Part shown: piece by piece, positions 15,307-24,686 of the stretch | Numbering within the stretch: the stretch's first letter is position 1 | Layout: every line of letters starts with the position of its first letter | Origin: Hyphococcus sp. | GTDB taxonomy: Bacteria; Pseudomonadota; Alphaproteobacteria; Caulobacterales; Parvularculaceae | Direction of reading: 5' to 3' | Assembly: GCA_013002535.1 (NCBI GenBank) | Contig: JABDJK010000001.1 | Span: 21,883 to 85,882, forward strand | Length of the DNA: 64,000 nt | Position numbers and translations under genes: made by a program | The notes under the pieces: generated by a model | The model's input: the letters and a program-made list of their open reading frames with translations, nothing else | Databases searched by the model: none | Told to the model about the DNA's origin: nothing

Positions 15307-16364
15307 TTATTTCGCGCCAAAGTCCAGGCCAATTCCTCGCCTGCATGAAACGGTTTAATTTTCGCCTCTCCGACCTCAATGAACTCCGGCACGGTTTGCG
15401 TTTGACGTTTTAACGCGATCTGTTCCTCGTTTAACGGCAAGCCATAGAACCGCGGCCCATTTTCCGACGCAAACGCCTCCAGCATACCGAGAGCGCCCTC
15501 TTCCTCAAACGTCTTTGCGTAACTTTCCAGCGCGGTCGGCGCATTGAATACGCCGGCGCATCCACACGCTGACTCTTTTGCATCAACAGTGTGCGGCGCC
15601 GTGTCTGTACCGAGAAAGAATTTCGGCGTTCCGGATGTTGCCGCCTTGCGCAAGGCAAGTCGGTGTTTTTCGCGCTTTGCCACCGGCAAGCAGTAATAGT
15701 GCGGACGAATGCCGCCCGCGAATATCGCGTTCCGATTATATTCCAGATGATGCGGCGTGATAGTCGCGGCGATATTTTCGCTTGCGCTTTGGACAAACGC
15801 CGCCGCCTCTTCAGTTGTGATGTGTTCAAAGACAATCTTCAGGGCGGGAAAATCCGCGACAAGTTTTTCCAGGATGCGTTCGATAAACAATGCCTCACGA
15901 TCAAAGATATCTGTTTCCCGATCGGTAACTTCGCCATGGACCAAGAGTGGCATGCCGATGCGCTGCATCGCCTCCAGCACGGCATAAATATTTTTGATGT
16001 CCGTAACGCCGTGCGCCGAGTTTGTGGTCGCGTTGGCAGGATACAATTTGCAGGCCGTAAAGACGCCCTCCGCGTGACCTTGCTCCACTTCTTTTGCGTT
16101 TATATCGTCGGTCAGATAGCAAGTCATCAATGGCGTGAAGTTCAAGGATGGATCAACAGCTTTTACTATCCGAGAACGGTACGCCTCAGCCGCTGCAACC
16201 GTCGCGATCGGCGGCGTCAGGTTCGGCATGACAATGGCGCGGGCGAAACTGCGCGCGGTATGATTAGTTACCGCCTCCAGCATCGCGCCATCGCGCAAAT
16301 GCACGTGCCAGTCGTCTGGCCGCCTCATCTTCAAGATGTCATTATTTCCAACCGAAGTCGCCAT
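15303..16364 (-). CDS. pyrC: Dihydroorotase, class II homodimeric type
   Basis: 353 residues. The enzyme closes carbamoyl-aspartate to dihydroorotate in pyrimidine synthesis. The metal site HVHLRDG, the carboxylated lysine in ACKLYPANATTNS, the histidines in LVHGEVTD and FEHITT, and GTDTAPH near the end are all present. ATG 16364 gives the normal PyrC length; in-frame codons upstream would add an atypical extension reaching the divergent ygfZ promoter. The stop overlaps that of the converging TIGR02301 gene by 4 bp. pyrE, another pyrimidine gene, is at 52.8 kb. Confidence 0.93.
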   Translation of the reverse strand: MATSVGNNDILKMRRPDDWHVHLRDGAMLEAVTNHTARSFARAIVMPNLTPPIATVAAAEAYRSRIVKAVDPSLNFTPLMTCYLTDDINAKEVEQGHAEGVFTACKLYPANATTNSAHGVTDIKNIYAVLEAMQRIGMPLLVHGEVTDRETDIFDREALFIERILEKLVADFPALKIVFEHITTEEAAAFVQSASENIAATITPHHLEYNRNAIFAGGIRPHYYCLPVAKREKHRLALRKAATSGTPKFFLGTDTAPHTVDAKESACGCAGVFNAPTALESYAKTFEEEGALGMLEAFASENGPRFYGLPLNEEQIALKRQTQTVPEFIEVGEAKIKPFHAGEELAWTLARNN

Positions 16365-16465
16365 GTTGTTTCCGCTGCTTTCAAGCGCGGTAGGCATACC
16401 ATCGCGCTCTCGCAGATGGCAATGACGCTCGCCCAGCGCTTTGCAAATCCGCGACAAAGGACTAC

Positions 16466-17218
16466 ATGGCGCTGATGTCAGATGTTTGCGTGATTCCCGA
16501 TCGAATCATCATCGCCGTAACCGGTGAGGATGCTACAACATTCCTGCAAGGCCTTGTCACCAATGGGCCGCCGACGCAAGGCGGCTGTCTATCTGCGCTA
16601 CTAACGCCGCAGGGTAAAATCCTGTTTGAGTTCACTCTCATCAAATCTGACGACGGATATGTTCTCGCTGCTCATTCCGACGCCTCAGAAGCCCTCATCA
16701 AACGCCTCAAGCTTTATCGTCTACGCGCAAAAGTAGGTATTGAGGCTTCCCCAAAGCTCAAGTTACTCAGCGATAATCGTATTGCCGAAGCAGAATTCAA
16801 TGCAGAGCTTAATTCCAGCTATCACGAGCGTCGCATCCATGCTGGCGTACCGCAATGGGGTTCTGACTTTGGTTCCAACGAAGTCTTCCCGATGGACGTC
16901 AACTTCGACCTCCTCAATGGCATTGATTACAAAAAGGGTTGTTTCGTTGGTCAGGAAGTCGCGAGCCGAATGAAGCGCAAGGGCGACGCACGCAAACGTA
17001 CGTTGATTGCCAAATTCGACGGAGAGGCGCCGGAGAAAGGCGCCGCTGTCACTGCCGGGGACTCAACGCTAGGAACAATCATGTCTGGCGTTGACGGCGC
17101 CGCGCTCGCGCTCATCCGACTTGATCGTTGGTCCGCCGCTCGTGATGACGGACGCGAAATATTGGCCGGTATTCGCCCCATAACGCTCACCACGCCGACA
17201 TACATGGATAGCGAATAG
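16466..17218 (+). CDS. ygfZ: Folate-binding protein YgfZ (Fe-S cluster maintenance)
   Basis: 250 residues related to glycine-cleavage T-protein. The family signature KKGCFVGQEV contains the functional Cys. The N-terminal part has GEDATTFLQGLVTN and the LTPQGKILFEF strand that binds folate. YgfZ supports tetrahydrofolate-dependent repair or assembly of certain Fe-S enzymes. It is divergent from pyrC, a common alphaproteobacterial arrangement, and is followed after 4 bp by tag, with which it is co-transcribed. Confidence 0.92.
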   Translation: MALMSDVCVIPDRIIIAVTGEDATTFLQGLVTNGPPTQGGCLSALLTPQGKILFEFTLIKSDDGYVLAAHSDASEALIKRLKLYRLRAKVGIEASPKLKLLSDNRIAEAEFNAELNSSYHERRIHAGVPQWGSDFGSNEVFPMDVNFDLLNGIDYKKGCFVGQEVASRMKRKGDARKRTLIAKFDGEAPEKGAAVTAGDSTLGTIMSGVDGAALALIRLDRWSAARDDGREILAGIRPITLTTPTYMDSE

Positions 17219-17222
17219 AAAA

Positions 17223-17816
17223 ATGCCACAGACACCGAAGCTCCATTGCCTCTGGGCCCCTGCCGACGACCAAATCTATCGTAATTACCACGACACAGAA
17301 TGGGGTGTTCCCGAGTATGATGATCGCGCGCTATTTGAGAAATTGATACTCGATGGTTTTCAGGCAGGCCTCTCCTGGCGAACGATCCTCTACAAGCGAG
17401 AGAACTTCCGCAAAGCGTTCGACGGTTTTGATCCTCAGAAAATCGCCCGTTATCGCGAATCCAAAATCAAACGCTTATTAGCCGACACTGGCATCATCCG
17501 ATCAGAAACCAAAATCCGCGCAACAATCGGCAATGCTAAAGCCTGGCTGCAAATTATGGATTCCGAATCCAACGGTTTTTCCGAATATTTGTGGGATTTT
17601 GTTGGCGGCAAACCAATCGTAAATACTGTCAAAAATTACAAAGATCACGCGGTAAAATCACCAGAAAGCGAAGCGATGTCGAAAGACTTAAAACTGCGTG
17701 GCTTTAAATTCTGCGGCCCAGTTATTGTATACGCATTTATGCAGGCCGTTGGTATGATCAACGATCACGAGGTTGCTTGTCCGAGGTATAAAGCCGTACA
17801 AAAGCTGGTAAAATAG
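17223..17816 (+). CDS. tag: DNA-3-methyladenine glycosylase I
   Basis: 197 residues, typical Tag length. The N-terminal CLWAPADDQIYRNYHDTEWG is followed by LILDGFQAGLSWRTILYKRE. The Zn-binding Cys and His residues are seen near the N-terminus (Cys9, His in NYHDTEWG) and in the C-terminal INDHEVACPRY. Tag removes 3-methyladenine from alkylated DNA. It lies four bases downstream of ygfZ. Confidence 0.95.
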   Translation: MPQTPKLHCLWAPADDQIYRNYHDTEWGVPEYDDRALFEKLILDGFQAGLSWRTILYKRENFRKAFDGFDPQKIARYRESKIKRLLADTGIIRSETKIRATIGNAKAWLQIMDSESNGFSEYLWDFVGGKPIVNTVKNYKDHAVKSPESEAMSKDLKLRGFKFCGPVIVYAFMQAVGMINDHEVACPRYKAVQKLVK

Positions 17817-17880
17817 CCGCGTGCGGAGAGCACGGAAATTGCGGGTAGAAAATTAAACACCTGTCGTCGGAGTAAATAAA

Positions 17881-19038
17881 ATGCACAACCATACCCCGGA
17901 CATTCGCATAGCGGCCACAGGCCTCTATACGCCGCCGAACTCCATTTCGAACCAAGAGCTTGTCGAAGCATTCAATAACTTTGTGGATTTATTCAATGAA
18001 GAACATGCCGTGCAAATCACGTCGGGTGAATTAGAACCTCTGCAAAAATCGTCCGCCGAATTTATTGAAAAGGCGTCAGGGATCAAATCGCGATACGTCA
18101 TAGACAAAGACGGTATACTTGACGTTAAACGCATGGCGCCGCACATCCCCTCTCGCCCTGATACCCAACTTTCCATACTTGCCGAAATCGCGGTTGCAGC
18201 TGCACGAGATGCGATGCGTAGCGCCGATCTGACTAGCGCAGATATAGATGGAGTGATTTGCGCCGCATCGAATCTTCAACGCGGTTACCCTGCAATCGCC
18301 GTAGAAATTCAGGACTCCCTTGGCATAGAGGGCTACGGATTTGATATGAATGTCGCCTGCGCCTCAGCGGCTTTTGGCATCGAAGCAGGCATGGGCTTGA
18401 TCCGAACCGGCGCACGGCGGGTGTTGATGGTCAATCCTGAAATCTGCACCGCGCATTTGAACTTTCGCGACCGGGACAGTCATTTCATTTTTGGCGATGT
18501 GGCAACCGCCGTCATTCTAGAGCGCAACGAAGAGCCGCCCAAAAACGAAGGCTGGGAAATTCTCGGATCCAAATTATTGACGAAATACTCCAATAATATT
18601 CGAAACAATTTTGGTTTTCTCAACCGCTGCGAGCGCGATGTTGATGAAGCGCCGGACCCGCAACTTGACCCATTCACTGATAAATTGTTCAGACAAGAAG
18701 GTCGGAAAGTATTCAAAGAAGTTGTTCCCATTGTCAGCAATTTGATAACCGAACATTTGGCGGAAACTGGCGTCGCGGCAAGCGATGTAAAGCGGTTTTG
18801 GCTCCATCAGGCGAATCTCTCAATGAATGAATTCATCGCGCGGAAAGTTCTCGGACGGGACGCCGACACCATCGAGGCGCCGGTCGTCCTTGACCAATAT
18901 GCAAATACATCATCAGCCGGGTCGATTATCGCTTTCCATAAACATCGTGATGATATTGCAATTGGTGAAATCGGTGTAATTTGCGCCTTCGGCGCCGGGT
19001 ACTCTGTCGGTTCCGTGATTGTGCGGCGCGCCGCCTGA
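17881..19038 (+). CDS. Beta-ketoacyl-ACP synthase III-like condensing enzyme
   Basis: 385 residues, some 60 longer than ordinary FabH. The thiolase-fold triad is complete: Cys in MNVACASAAFG, His in FWLHQANLSM and Asn in YANTSSAGS. Distinctive segments (ASGIKSRYV, NFRDRDSHFIFGD, SNNIRNNFGFLNR) match what I remember of the Pseudomonas PA3286-type KAS III, which feeds medium-chain acyl-CoA into fatty acid synthesis. That sub-assignment is from memory. It is transcribed toward the RNase D gene, 72 bp away. It may supply acyl chains to envelope or storage lipids. Confidence 0.85.
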   Translation: MHNHTPDIRIAATGLYTPPNSISNQELVEAFNNFVDLFNEEHAVQITSGELEPLQKSSAEFIEKASGIKSRYVIDKDGILDVKRMAPHIPSRPDTQLSILAEIAVAAARDAMRSADLTSADIDGVICAASNLQRGYPAIAVEIQDSLGIEGYGFDMNVACASAAFGIEAGMGLIRTGARRVLMVNPEICTAHLNFRDRDSHFIFGDVATAVILERNEEPPKNEGWEILGSKLLTKYSNNIRNNFGFLNRCERDVDEAPDPQLDPFTDKLFRQEGRKVFKEVVPIVSNLITEHLAETGVAASDVKRFWLHQANLSMNEFIARKVLGRDADTIEAPVVLDQYANTSSAGSIIAFHKHRDDIAIGEIGVICAFGAGYSVGSVIVRRAA

Positions 19039-19110
19039 TACGAGTATTTTCCTAGCATTCATAAAGAAATCATAACCTGATAATAAATCTAAGACCGAAT
19101 TGGCGGATAC

Positions 19111-19725
19111 ATGACCAACGAGCTCCACAAAAACGATTTGCCCGACGGGTTGGATTTCGGCCGCGTCGTCGCTGTCGACACAGAAACCATGGGTTTGAAT
19201 ACTTTGCGCGATCCGTTGTGTGTCGTTCAACTATCTTCGGGGGATGGCGACGCCCATGTGGTGCAGCTGAATCGAAGTAATTATGACGCACCGAATCTGA
19301 AGCGATTAATGGCCGATCCCAATGTGTTGAAGATTTTTCATTTCGCGCGCTTTGATCTGGCAGCCTTAAAACATTGGCTGGGCGTCGAAACAACTCCGGT
19401 ATATTGCACCAAAATCGCATCTAAATTATGCCGAACCTACACGGATAGGCATGGGCTTAAGGATTTGACTCGAGAATTGTTGAGCGTCGATTTGTCTAAG
19501 CAACAGCAATCTTCCGATTGGGGCGCGGAGACTCTTTCAAAAGCGCAAATCGATTATGCAGCTTCAGACGTGCTCCATCTTCACGAAATTCGCGATCGGC
19601 TGGAGGAAATGCTACAGCGATCAGGCCGCTCAAAACTTGCACAAAAGTGCTTTGAATTCCTGCCAACCCGCGCCTCTCTGGATCTCAATGGTTGGCCGGA
19701 AACCGATATTTTCGCCCATTCTTAG
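19111..19725 (+). CDS. rnd: Short RNase D-type 3'-5' exoribonuclease
   Basis: 204 residues comprising only the DEDDy exonuclease domain: DTET (ExoI), the FHFARFDLAAL Asp (ExoII), and the YAASDVLHLHEI Tyr/Asp (ExoIII). The HRDC domains of E. coli RNase D are missing, which is usual for the short alphaproteobacterial form. It trims 3' ends of tRNA precursors and other structured RNAs. It lies 113 bp upstream of lptC and may share its transcription. Confidence 0.88.
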   Translation: MTNELHKNDLPDGLDFGRVVAVDTETMGLNTLRDPLCVVQLSSGDGDAHVVQLNRSNYDAPNLKRLMADPNVLKIFHFARFDLAALKHWLGVETTPVYCTKIASKLCRTYTDRHGLKDLTRELLSVDLSKQQQSSDWGAETLSKAQIDYAASDVLHLHEIRDRLEEMLQRSGRSKLAQKCFEFLPTRASLDLNGWPETDIFAHS

Positions 19726-19838
19726 CGATTATATATGGAATACCGCGACGATCTTCATATTTCGCCGTGAAAGGCTATATACAATGGGCCGATCGAATAT
19801 TGACGATCCGCTGATAAACCAATGAATGAGCCAGTTCA

Positions 19839-20534
19839 ATGACAGAAGGCAATGCATCAAAATCAAGATTGCACGCCTTACCGAACCAGGCGCGCACGAC
19901 GAGCGCGAAAGCCTTTGCCCATTCGCGTAATATTCGACGGTTGCGAATTTTGCTCCCGCTAATTGCAATTGGTTTAGTCGCTGCATTTTTCTTGAATACA
20001 CAAAAAGCGGAACCAGAAGATCCGATTTTGCGCGAAGCCAGGCAAATGACCGCGACAGATGATGAGTGGGTTACCGCTAATCCAAGGTTTGCCGGAATCG
20101 ACGAAAGTGGAAATCCATTTGAGATTACTGCTCGCGCCGCCACACGAAATCCGGCTGAAAGGGACCTGGTAGAACTTGAATTCCCGCAAGCGGTACAGGG
20201 CGAAAACTCCGAAACGACAGTTGTGAAGGCCAATCGCGGATTGTATCGTTCAGATGCGAATATGCTGGAACTGATAGATAATGTTCAATTGGAACACACG
20301 ATTGCATCCGGAACATACACGTTTGAAGCGCCCAATGCGATCGTTTCGATTAATGACGATGTTGTCACGAGCGATAATGGAATAGGCGGCGCTGGGCCGG
20401 ATGGCATGGCAATAAAAGCTGACCGCATGAAGGCCTATAATGCGGAGGGACGCGTCATTCTGCAAGGAAATGTAAGTATGCGACTTTTTCCAAAGGACAA
20501 GGATGACGCGACCAAAAATGAAGATTCAGAGTGA
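19839..20534 (+). CDS. lptC: LPS export bitopic membrane protein LptC
   Basis: 231 residues. A basic cytoplasmic N-terminus of about 32 residues and one membrane segment (LRILLPLIAIGLVAAFF) precede a periplasmic beta-jellyroll related to LptA. LptC links the LptBFG transporter to the periplasmic LptA bridge and passes lipopolysaccharide outward. The identification rests on topology, the typical NPRFAGIDESGNPFEITARA strand and its position before lptA-lptB. The C-terminus is unusually charged (KDKDDATKNEDSE). Confidence 0.85.
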   Translation: MTEGNASKSRLHALPNQARTTSAKAFAHSRNIRRLRILLPLIAIGLVAAFFLNTQKAEPEDPILREARQMTATDDEWVTANPRFAGIDESGNPFEITARAATRNPAERDLVELEFPQAVQGENSETTVVKANRGLYRSDANMLELIDNVQLEHTIASGTYTFEAPNAIVSINDDVVTSDNGIGGAGPDGMAIKADRMKAYNAEGRVILQGNVSMRLFPKDKDDATKNEDSE

Positions 20535-20582
20535 AAGTAACTTTTTTCTACGTGTTTTAAGAATGTTTTGGTGGTGAGGAAA

Positions 20583-21065
20583 ATGACAATTCGAATTTCA
20601 GTTGGCTTGGCGGTGCTTCACATGATTTTCGCGAACAGCGCATCTGCACAATTGGTCCAAAACAGTAATGAACCAATCGATATTACAGGCGACACGGCTG
20701 AGTTTCATGAAAATACGGCGATATGGACCGGCAACGTCAGGATCACGCAAGGTGAATCCATCCTAACTGCCGAACGTATAGAGGCCGAACTTACCGAAGG
20801 CGGTGATTTTGACACTATTCACGCGATCGGTTCGGTCCGTTATTCAAACGGCGCCGAAGCGATTACGGGGGATCGCGCGGTCTTCAACGACACTGCTCGT
20901 ACAATAACCATTTCAGAAAATGTACTCGTCACTCAAGGTAAACAAGTCCTTTCGGCGGGCATCGTTACGTACTGGATTGATACAGGCAAAGTACGATTCT
21001 TGCCCGCAGCCGGCAAAAGAATACGCGGAATTTTCTATACCAAGTCGGAAGAAAACCAGCTTTAA
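20583..21065 (+). CDS. lptA: LPS transport periplasmic protein LptA (OstA-like)
   Basis: 160 residues from ATG 20583, preceded by GAGGA. A TTG five codons upstream is less likely. The signal peptide ends at ANSASAQ. The mature part is a beta-jellyroll with the OstA-type repeats PIDITGDTAEFHENTAIWTG, SVRYSNGAEAITGDRAVFND and ENVLVTQGKQVLSAG. LptA polymerises to span the periplasm between LptC and LptD. Second gene of the lptC-A-B-rpoN block. Confidence 0.9.
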   Translation: MTIRISVGLAVLHMIFANSASAQLVQNSNEPIDITGDTAEFHENTAIWTGNVRITQGESILTAERIEAELTEGGDFDTIHAIGSVRYSNGAEAITGDRAVFNDTARTITISENVLVTQGKQVLSAGIVTYWIDTGKVRFLPAAGKRIRGIFYTKSEENQL

Positions 21066-21111
21066 CGGTAATTGCTTGAATTTCACTGAAATTTAAAGAG
21101 AGAAGAGCTTA

Positions 21112-21927
21112 ATGAGCGCCGATATGGAAGAGAATTCAGCGCATTCATCGCCTCTTGGCGAAACAGGTATACGCTCCGCGTCGACACCTTACGTGATCGA
21201 AGGCGGCGGTTCGTTATCCGCGCGCAACCTCGGAAAATCTTTCAAACGAAAGCCTGTGGTGCGCGGCGTTTCCATGTCCGTTAACCGCGGCGAAGTAGTC
21301 GGGTTGCTTGGCCCAAACGGCGCCGGCAAGACCACATGCTTCTACATGATTACTGGTTTGGTCCCTTCTGATAGCGGCAAAATATCGCTCGACGGATATG
21401 ACATCACGAATTTGCCGATGTATCAGCGCGCACGATTGGGCATTGGATATCTGCCGCAAGAGGCATCAATATTTCGCGGCTTAACTGTCGAACAAAACCT
21501 GCGCGCTGTTGTTGAACTAGTCGAGAAGAATAAAGACAAACAACAATCTCTTATCGATGAACTATTGAACGAGTTTCATATTACGCATTTACGCGGCGCG
21601 CCAGCGTTGGCATTGTCAGGCGGAGAACGCAGGCGCGTGGAAATTGCACGGGCGTTGGCGACCGCTCCATCGTTTATGCTGCTTGATGAACCATTCGCCG
21701 GCATCGATCCTTTGGCGATTGGCGAAATTCGTGAACTGGTAATTCATCTAAAAGAACGTGGAATAGGCGTGTTGATCACTGACCACAACGTACGAGAAAC
21801 CCTCGATATAATTGATCGCGCGTATATCATTCACGAAGGCGAATTGTTGATTGAAGGCGAACCTGACAAAATTATCGGCGATCAAGATGTTCGCCGTGTC
21901 TACCTTGGTGATCGATTTAAAATGTAG
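21112..21927 (+). CDS. lptB: LPS export ABC transporter ATPase LptB
   Basis: 271 residues. Walker A GPNGAGKTT, Q-loop in GIGYLPQEASIFRGL, signature LSGGERRRVEIARAL, Walker B FMLLDEPFAGIDPLA and the H-loop ITDHNVRET are all intact. It powers LPS extraction by LptFG. The first 35 or so residues are an extra hydrophilic tail compared with E. coli LptB, which starts around the LSARNLGKSF strand. An AGAGAAGAG ribosome site supports the ATG at 21112. rpoN begins 15 bp after the stop. Confidence 0.95.
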   Translation: MSADMEENSAHSSPLGETGIRSASTPYVIEGGGSLSARNLGKSFKRKPVVRGVSMSVNRGEVVGLLGPNGAGKTTCFYMITGLVPSDSGKISLDGYDITNLPMYQRARLGIGYLPQEASIFRGLTVEQNLRAVVELVEKNKDKQQSLIDELLNEFHITHLRGAPALALSGGERRRVEIARALATAPSFMLLDEPFAGIDPLAIGEIRELVIHLKERGIGVLITDHNVRETLDIIDRAYIIHEGELLIEGEPDKIIGDQDVRRVYLGDRFKM

Positions 21928-21942
21928 GTGTAAGGGGGCGTT

Positions 21943-23460
21943 GTGGCGTTAGCTCCAAAACTTGAATTTCGGCAATCACAGCAGCTTGTGATGACGCCGC
22001 AACTGCAACAAGCGATCAAATTGTTGCAGCTATCAAATCTCGAACTGAGTGAATTTGTTGCAAAACAATTGGAGGAAAACCCATTCCTCGAAGCCGATGA
22101 ATCAAGCCCGGACGCACCCAGTGAGCGGCGCGGCGCAGAAAAATCAGAGCAACCTTCCGAAAAGTCCAATAATGAAGTGGACCTAACCAAAGACGAATCG
22201 CTCAAGGCTGCCAATGAAGCGCTGGACGCCTCTTACGAAGACATTGATCCGAGCGCAAGCAAGGCCGACCAGTCAGCAAGTGACTTTCAAACGAATGATT
22301 GGTCCTCAGTGGGTAGCGGCGGCGGAGCTCTCACTAGCGACGACCGCGAGTTCGGCGCAACACTGAGCAAGGAAGTTTCACTCCATGATCATTTGACCGA
22401 CCAGCTTCGGCTTTCGACGCAATCACCTTCGCAATTATTCGTCGGCGCGTATCTCATAGACCTTATTGATGATGCTGGGTATATTCGCGACACTCTGGAA
22501 GACGTTGCTGAACGCTTGGGCGCTGATCTATCCGACGTCGTTGAAACACATAAAATGTTAACGCGATTTGACCCTGTCGGTGTTGGCGCACGCGATTTAA
22601 AGGAATGCCTGCAGCTTCAGCTTGAAGAAGCAAACCGATACGACCCGGCCATGCAGAAATTCATTGAGAACATTGAGTTGTTGGCAAAAAGCGACCTCAA
22701 AAACCTGATGCGAGTCACTGACTCAAATGAGGAAGATGTTCGCGAAATGATAGCAGAAATTCGAGCACTGACGCCTAAACCAGGATATGCTTACGGCGGC
22801 GGTGCTCTGCAATCCATAGAGCCGGATGTGTTTGTTCGTCCATCTTCAGATGGCGGCTGGAAAGTCGAATTAAACAACAATACGCTTCCGCGTGTCCTCG
22901 TAAATCAAAACTATTATGCAAAGCTCAGCAAAAACAATAATCGGGATGAAGATAAATTATTCGTGTCGGAACAATTTGCCAATGCGAACTGGCTTGCAAA
23001 AAGCCTTGATCAACGCGCCCGCACAATTTTAAAGGTATCAAGCGAAATCGTTCGACAACAAGATGCATTCTTTGCATACGGCATTAAGCATCTAAAACCT
23101 ATGAATCTTAAAACCGTCGCCACTGCGGTCGATATGCACGAATCGACGATTTCGCGCGTGACATCGAATAAATATATGGCGACGTCGAGGGGGCTATTTG
23201 AATTAAAATATTTCTTCACAGCATCAATAGAATCTTCGACGGGTGGAGAAGCCCATTCAGCGGAATCCGTTCGGCACAGGATTAGCGAACTAATTGACGA
23301 AGAAACCAAAGACGCGATCTTATCTGACGATAAAATTGTGGAGCTTTTAAAGTCAGAAGGCATCGATATCGCACGGCGAACAGTGGCTAAGTACCGGGAA
23401 ACATTGAATATTCCGTCATCGATCCAGCGTCGCCGAGCAATGTTGCAAACGGCGCTCTAA
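21943..23460 (+). CDS. rpoN: RNA polymerase sigma-54 factor RpoN
   Basis: 505 residues from a GTG start after AAGGGGG. Region I (LEFRQSQQLVMTPQLQQAIK) is Gln/Leu-rich and contacts the activator ATPase. An acidic region II covers about residues 48-120. The core-binding domain follows, then the DNA-binding helix-turn-helix and the RpoN box ARRTVAKYRETLNIPSS near the C-terminus. RpoN recognises -24/-12 promoters, one of which is present upstream of flgF in this window. Its place between lptB and hpf is widely conserved. Confidence 0.97.
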   Translation: MALAPKLEFRQSQQLVMTPQLQQAIKLLQLSNLELSEFVAKQLEENPFLEADESSPDAPSERRGAEKSEQPSEKSNNEVDLTKDESLKAANEALDASYEDIDPSASKADQSASDFQTNDWSSVGSGGGALTSDDREFGATLSKEVSLHDHLTDQLRLSTQSPSQLFVGAYLIDLIDDAGYIRDTLEDVAERLGADLSDVVETHKMLTRFDPVGVGARDLKECLQLQLEEANRYDPAMQKFIENIELLAKSDLKNLMRVTDSNEEDVREMIAEIRALTPKPGYAYGGGALQSIEPDVFVRPSSDGGWKVELNNNTLPRVLVNQNYYAKLSKNNNRDEDKLFVSEQFANANWLAKSLDQRARTILKVSSEIVRQQDAFFAYGIKHLKPMNLKTVATAVDMHESTISRVTSNKYMATSRGLFELKYFFTASIESSTGGEAHSAESVRHRISELIDEETKDAILSDDKIVELLKSEGIDIARRTVAKYRETLNIPSSIQRRRAMLQTAL

Positions 23461-23536
23461 GTCTTTAATCCGCTCTTGTGGCGCCAATATATTAAATCAC
23501 TGATGCAGCTGCAGTTTTCGAAACACGGTAGAGATA

Positions 23537-24115
23537 ATGGATATTCAGGTAAGCGGTAAAAACATGGATTTGGGCGATGCCTTGCAAGCGCACGTCTCGG
23601 AACGACTGGCCGACGGGGTTAAGAAATACTTTGATCACGGCGCGGAAGCCGCAGTAACCTTTTCGAAGGAACGCCACCTGGTCGGATGTGATTTAACGGC
23701 TCACTTATCATCAGGCGTTTTCCTCGCAGCGCATGGAGAGGGGGGTGACGCTTACAGTGCTTTCGAAGAAAGCCTTGAAAAACTCGAAAAACGTGTTCGC
23801 CGATACAAACGCCGATTAAAAAACCATCATGCAAACGGCAAAGACCCGTTACCGGCAGAATCGGCATCGTATTATTTGTTGGAACCGTTGCAATCCGAAA
23901 CCGATGACGAGGACGTTAACGAAGACCCCACGCCCATCGTCGTCGCCGAAAGCGAGACAGTCTTACGCGAAATGACAGTTGGCGCAGCAGTCATGCAATT
24001 GGACCTTTCTGATCAATCGACTGTAGTATTTAAAAACGCGGCGCACGGTCGATTAAATGTCGTTTACAAGCGGCGTGACGGTAATGTCGGCTGGATTGAT
24101 CCGAAAGCGACATGA
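23537..24115 (+). CDS. hpf: Ribosome hibernation promoting factor, long form
   Basis: 192 residues. The N-terminal beta-alpha domain (MDIQVSGKNMDLGDALQAHV, FEESLEKLEKRVRRYKRRLK) binds the 30S decoding and mRNA channel. A charged linker covers about residues 95-135. The C-terminal dimerisation domain (LREMTVGAAVMQLDLSDQST ... YKRRDGNVGWIDPK) joins two ribosomes into a 100S particle. Long HPF in one chain is normal for alphaproteobacteria. Transcribed with rpoN and ptsN. Confidence 0.92.
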   Translation: MDIQVSGKNMDLGDALQAHVSERLADGVKKYFDHGAEAAVTFSKERHLVGCDLTAHLSSGVFLAAHGEGGDAYSAFEESLEKLEKRVRRYKRRLKNHHANGKDPLPAESASYYLLEPLQSETDDEDVNEDPTPIVVAESETVLREMTVGAAVMQLDLSDQSTVVFKNAAHGRLNVVYKRRDGNVGWIDPKAT

Positions 24116-24195
24116 GTGTTTGAGTTTCATGACGCCGGCGGATCCAGTTATGATTATTTGTGATGTTTATTGCGTAGAAAGTGTGGTGATCAGCG

Positions 24196-24660
24196 ATGCG
24201 ATTTAGTGAATTGCTAACAGCTGAATGTGTCCTTCCTGATATAATGGCCAATTGCAAACGCGAAGCTTTTAAAGTGATCGCGGAGCATGCTGCGATGAGC
24301 GCTGGGGTGAGCGCCAATGAGATAGTCAATGTTTTGCTTAATCGCGAGAAGCTCGGCTCCACAGGCGTTGGTGAGGGCGTAGCAATTCCGCACGCAAAAA
24401 TTGACGATTTGCCGAAGATCACAGGCGTTTTAGCGCGATTGTCGAAACCGATCGATTTCGACGCAATGGACGACCAGCCCGTCGATCTAGTATTCGCATT
24501 ATTGGCGCCGACAAACGCTACGGCGGCGCACTTAAAAGCATTGGCGCAAGTCTCCCGACTCTTACGCGATGATGACGTCCGCGATGCTTTGCGTGGGGCC
24601 GATTCTGCGGAGGCTATGTATCTGATTGCAACGTCGGATCACCGTGACAACGCCGCTTAA
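24196..24660 (+). CDS. ptsN: PTS IIA-like nitrogen-regulatory protein (EIIA-Ntr)
   Basis: 154 residues with the EIIA fold. The phosphorylated His lies in GVGEGVAIPHAKIDDL. The C-terminal LKALAQVSRLLRDDDVRDAL helices are typical. EIIA-Ntr is the terminal acceptor of the Ntr phosphotransferase chain (PtsP-PtsO-PtsN) and modulates K+ transport, stringent response and nitrogen regulation through protein contacts. Last gene of the lpt-rpoN block, convergent with the DUF1150 gene. Confidence 0.93.
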   Translation: MRFSELLTAECVLPDIMANCKREAFKVIAEHAAMSAGVSANEIVNVLLNREKLGSTGVGEGVAIPHAKIDDLPKITGVLARLSKPIDFDAMDDQPVDLVFALLAPTNATAAHLKALAQVSRLLRDDDVRDALRGADSAEAMYLIATSDHRDNAA

Positions 24661-24686
24661 TATTTTGGGATTATCAAATTGCGAGC

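Noticed and set aside
15591..16475. A 294-codon rightward frame opposite pyrC
   Set aside because: Antisense to a canonical dihydroorotase; the GC-rich codon pattern keeps the opposite frame open.
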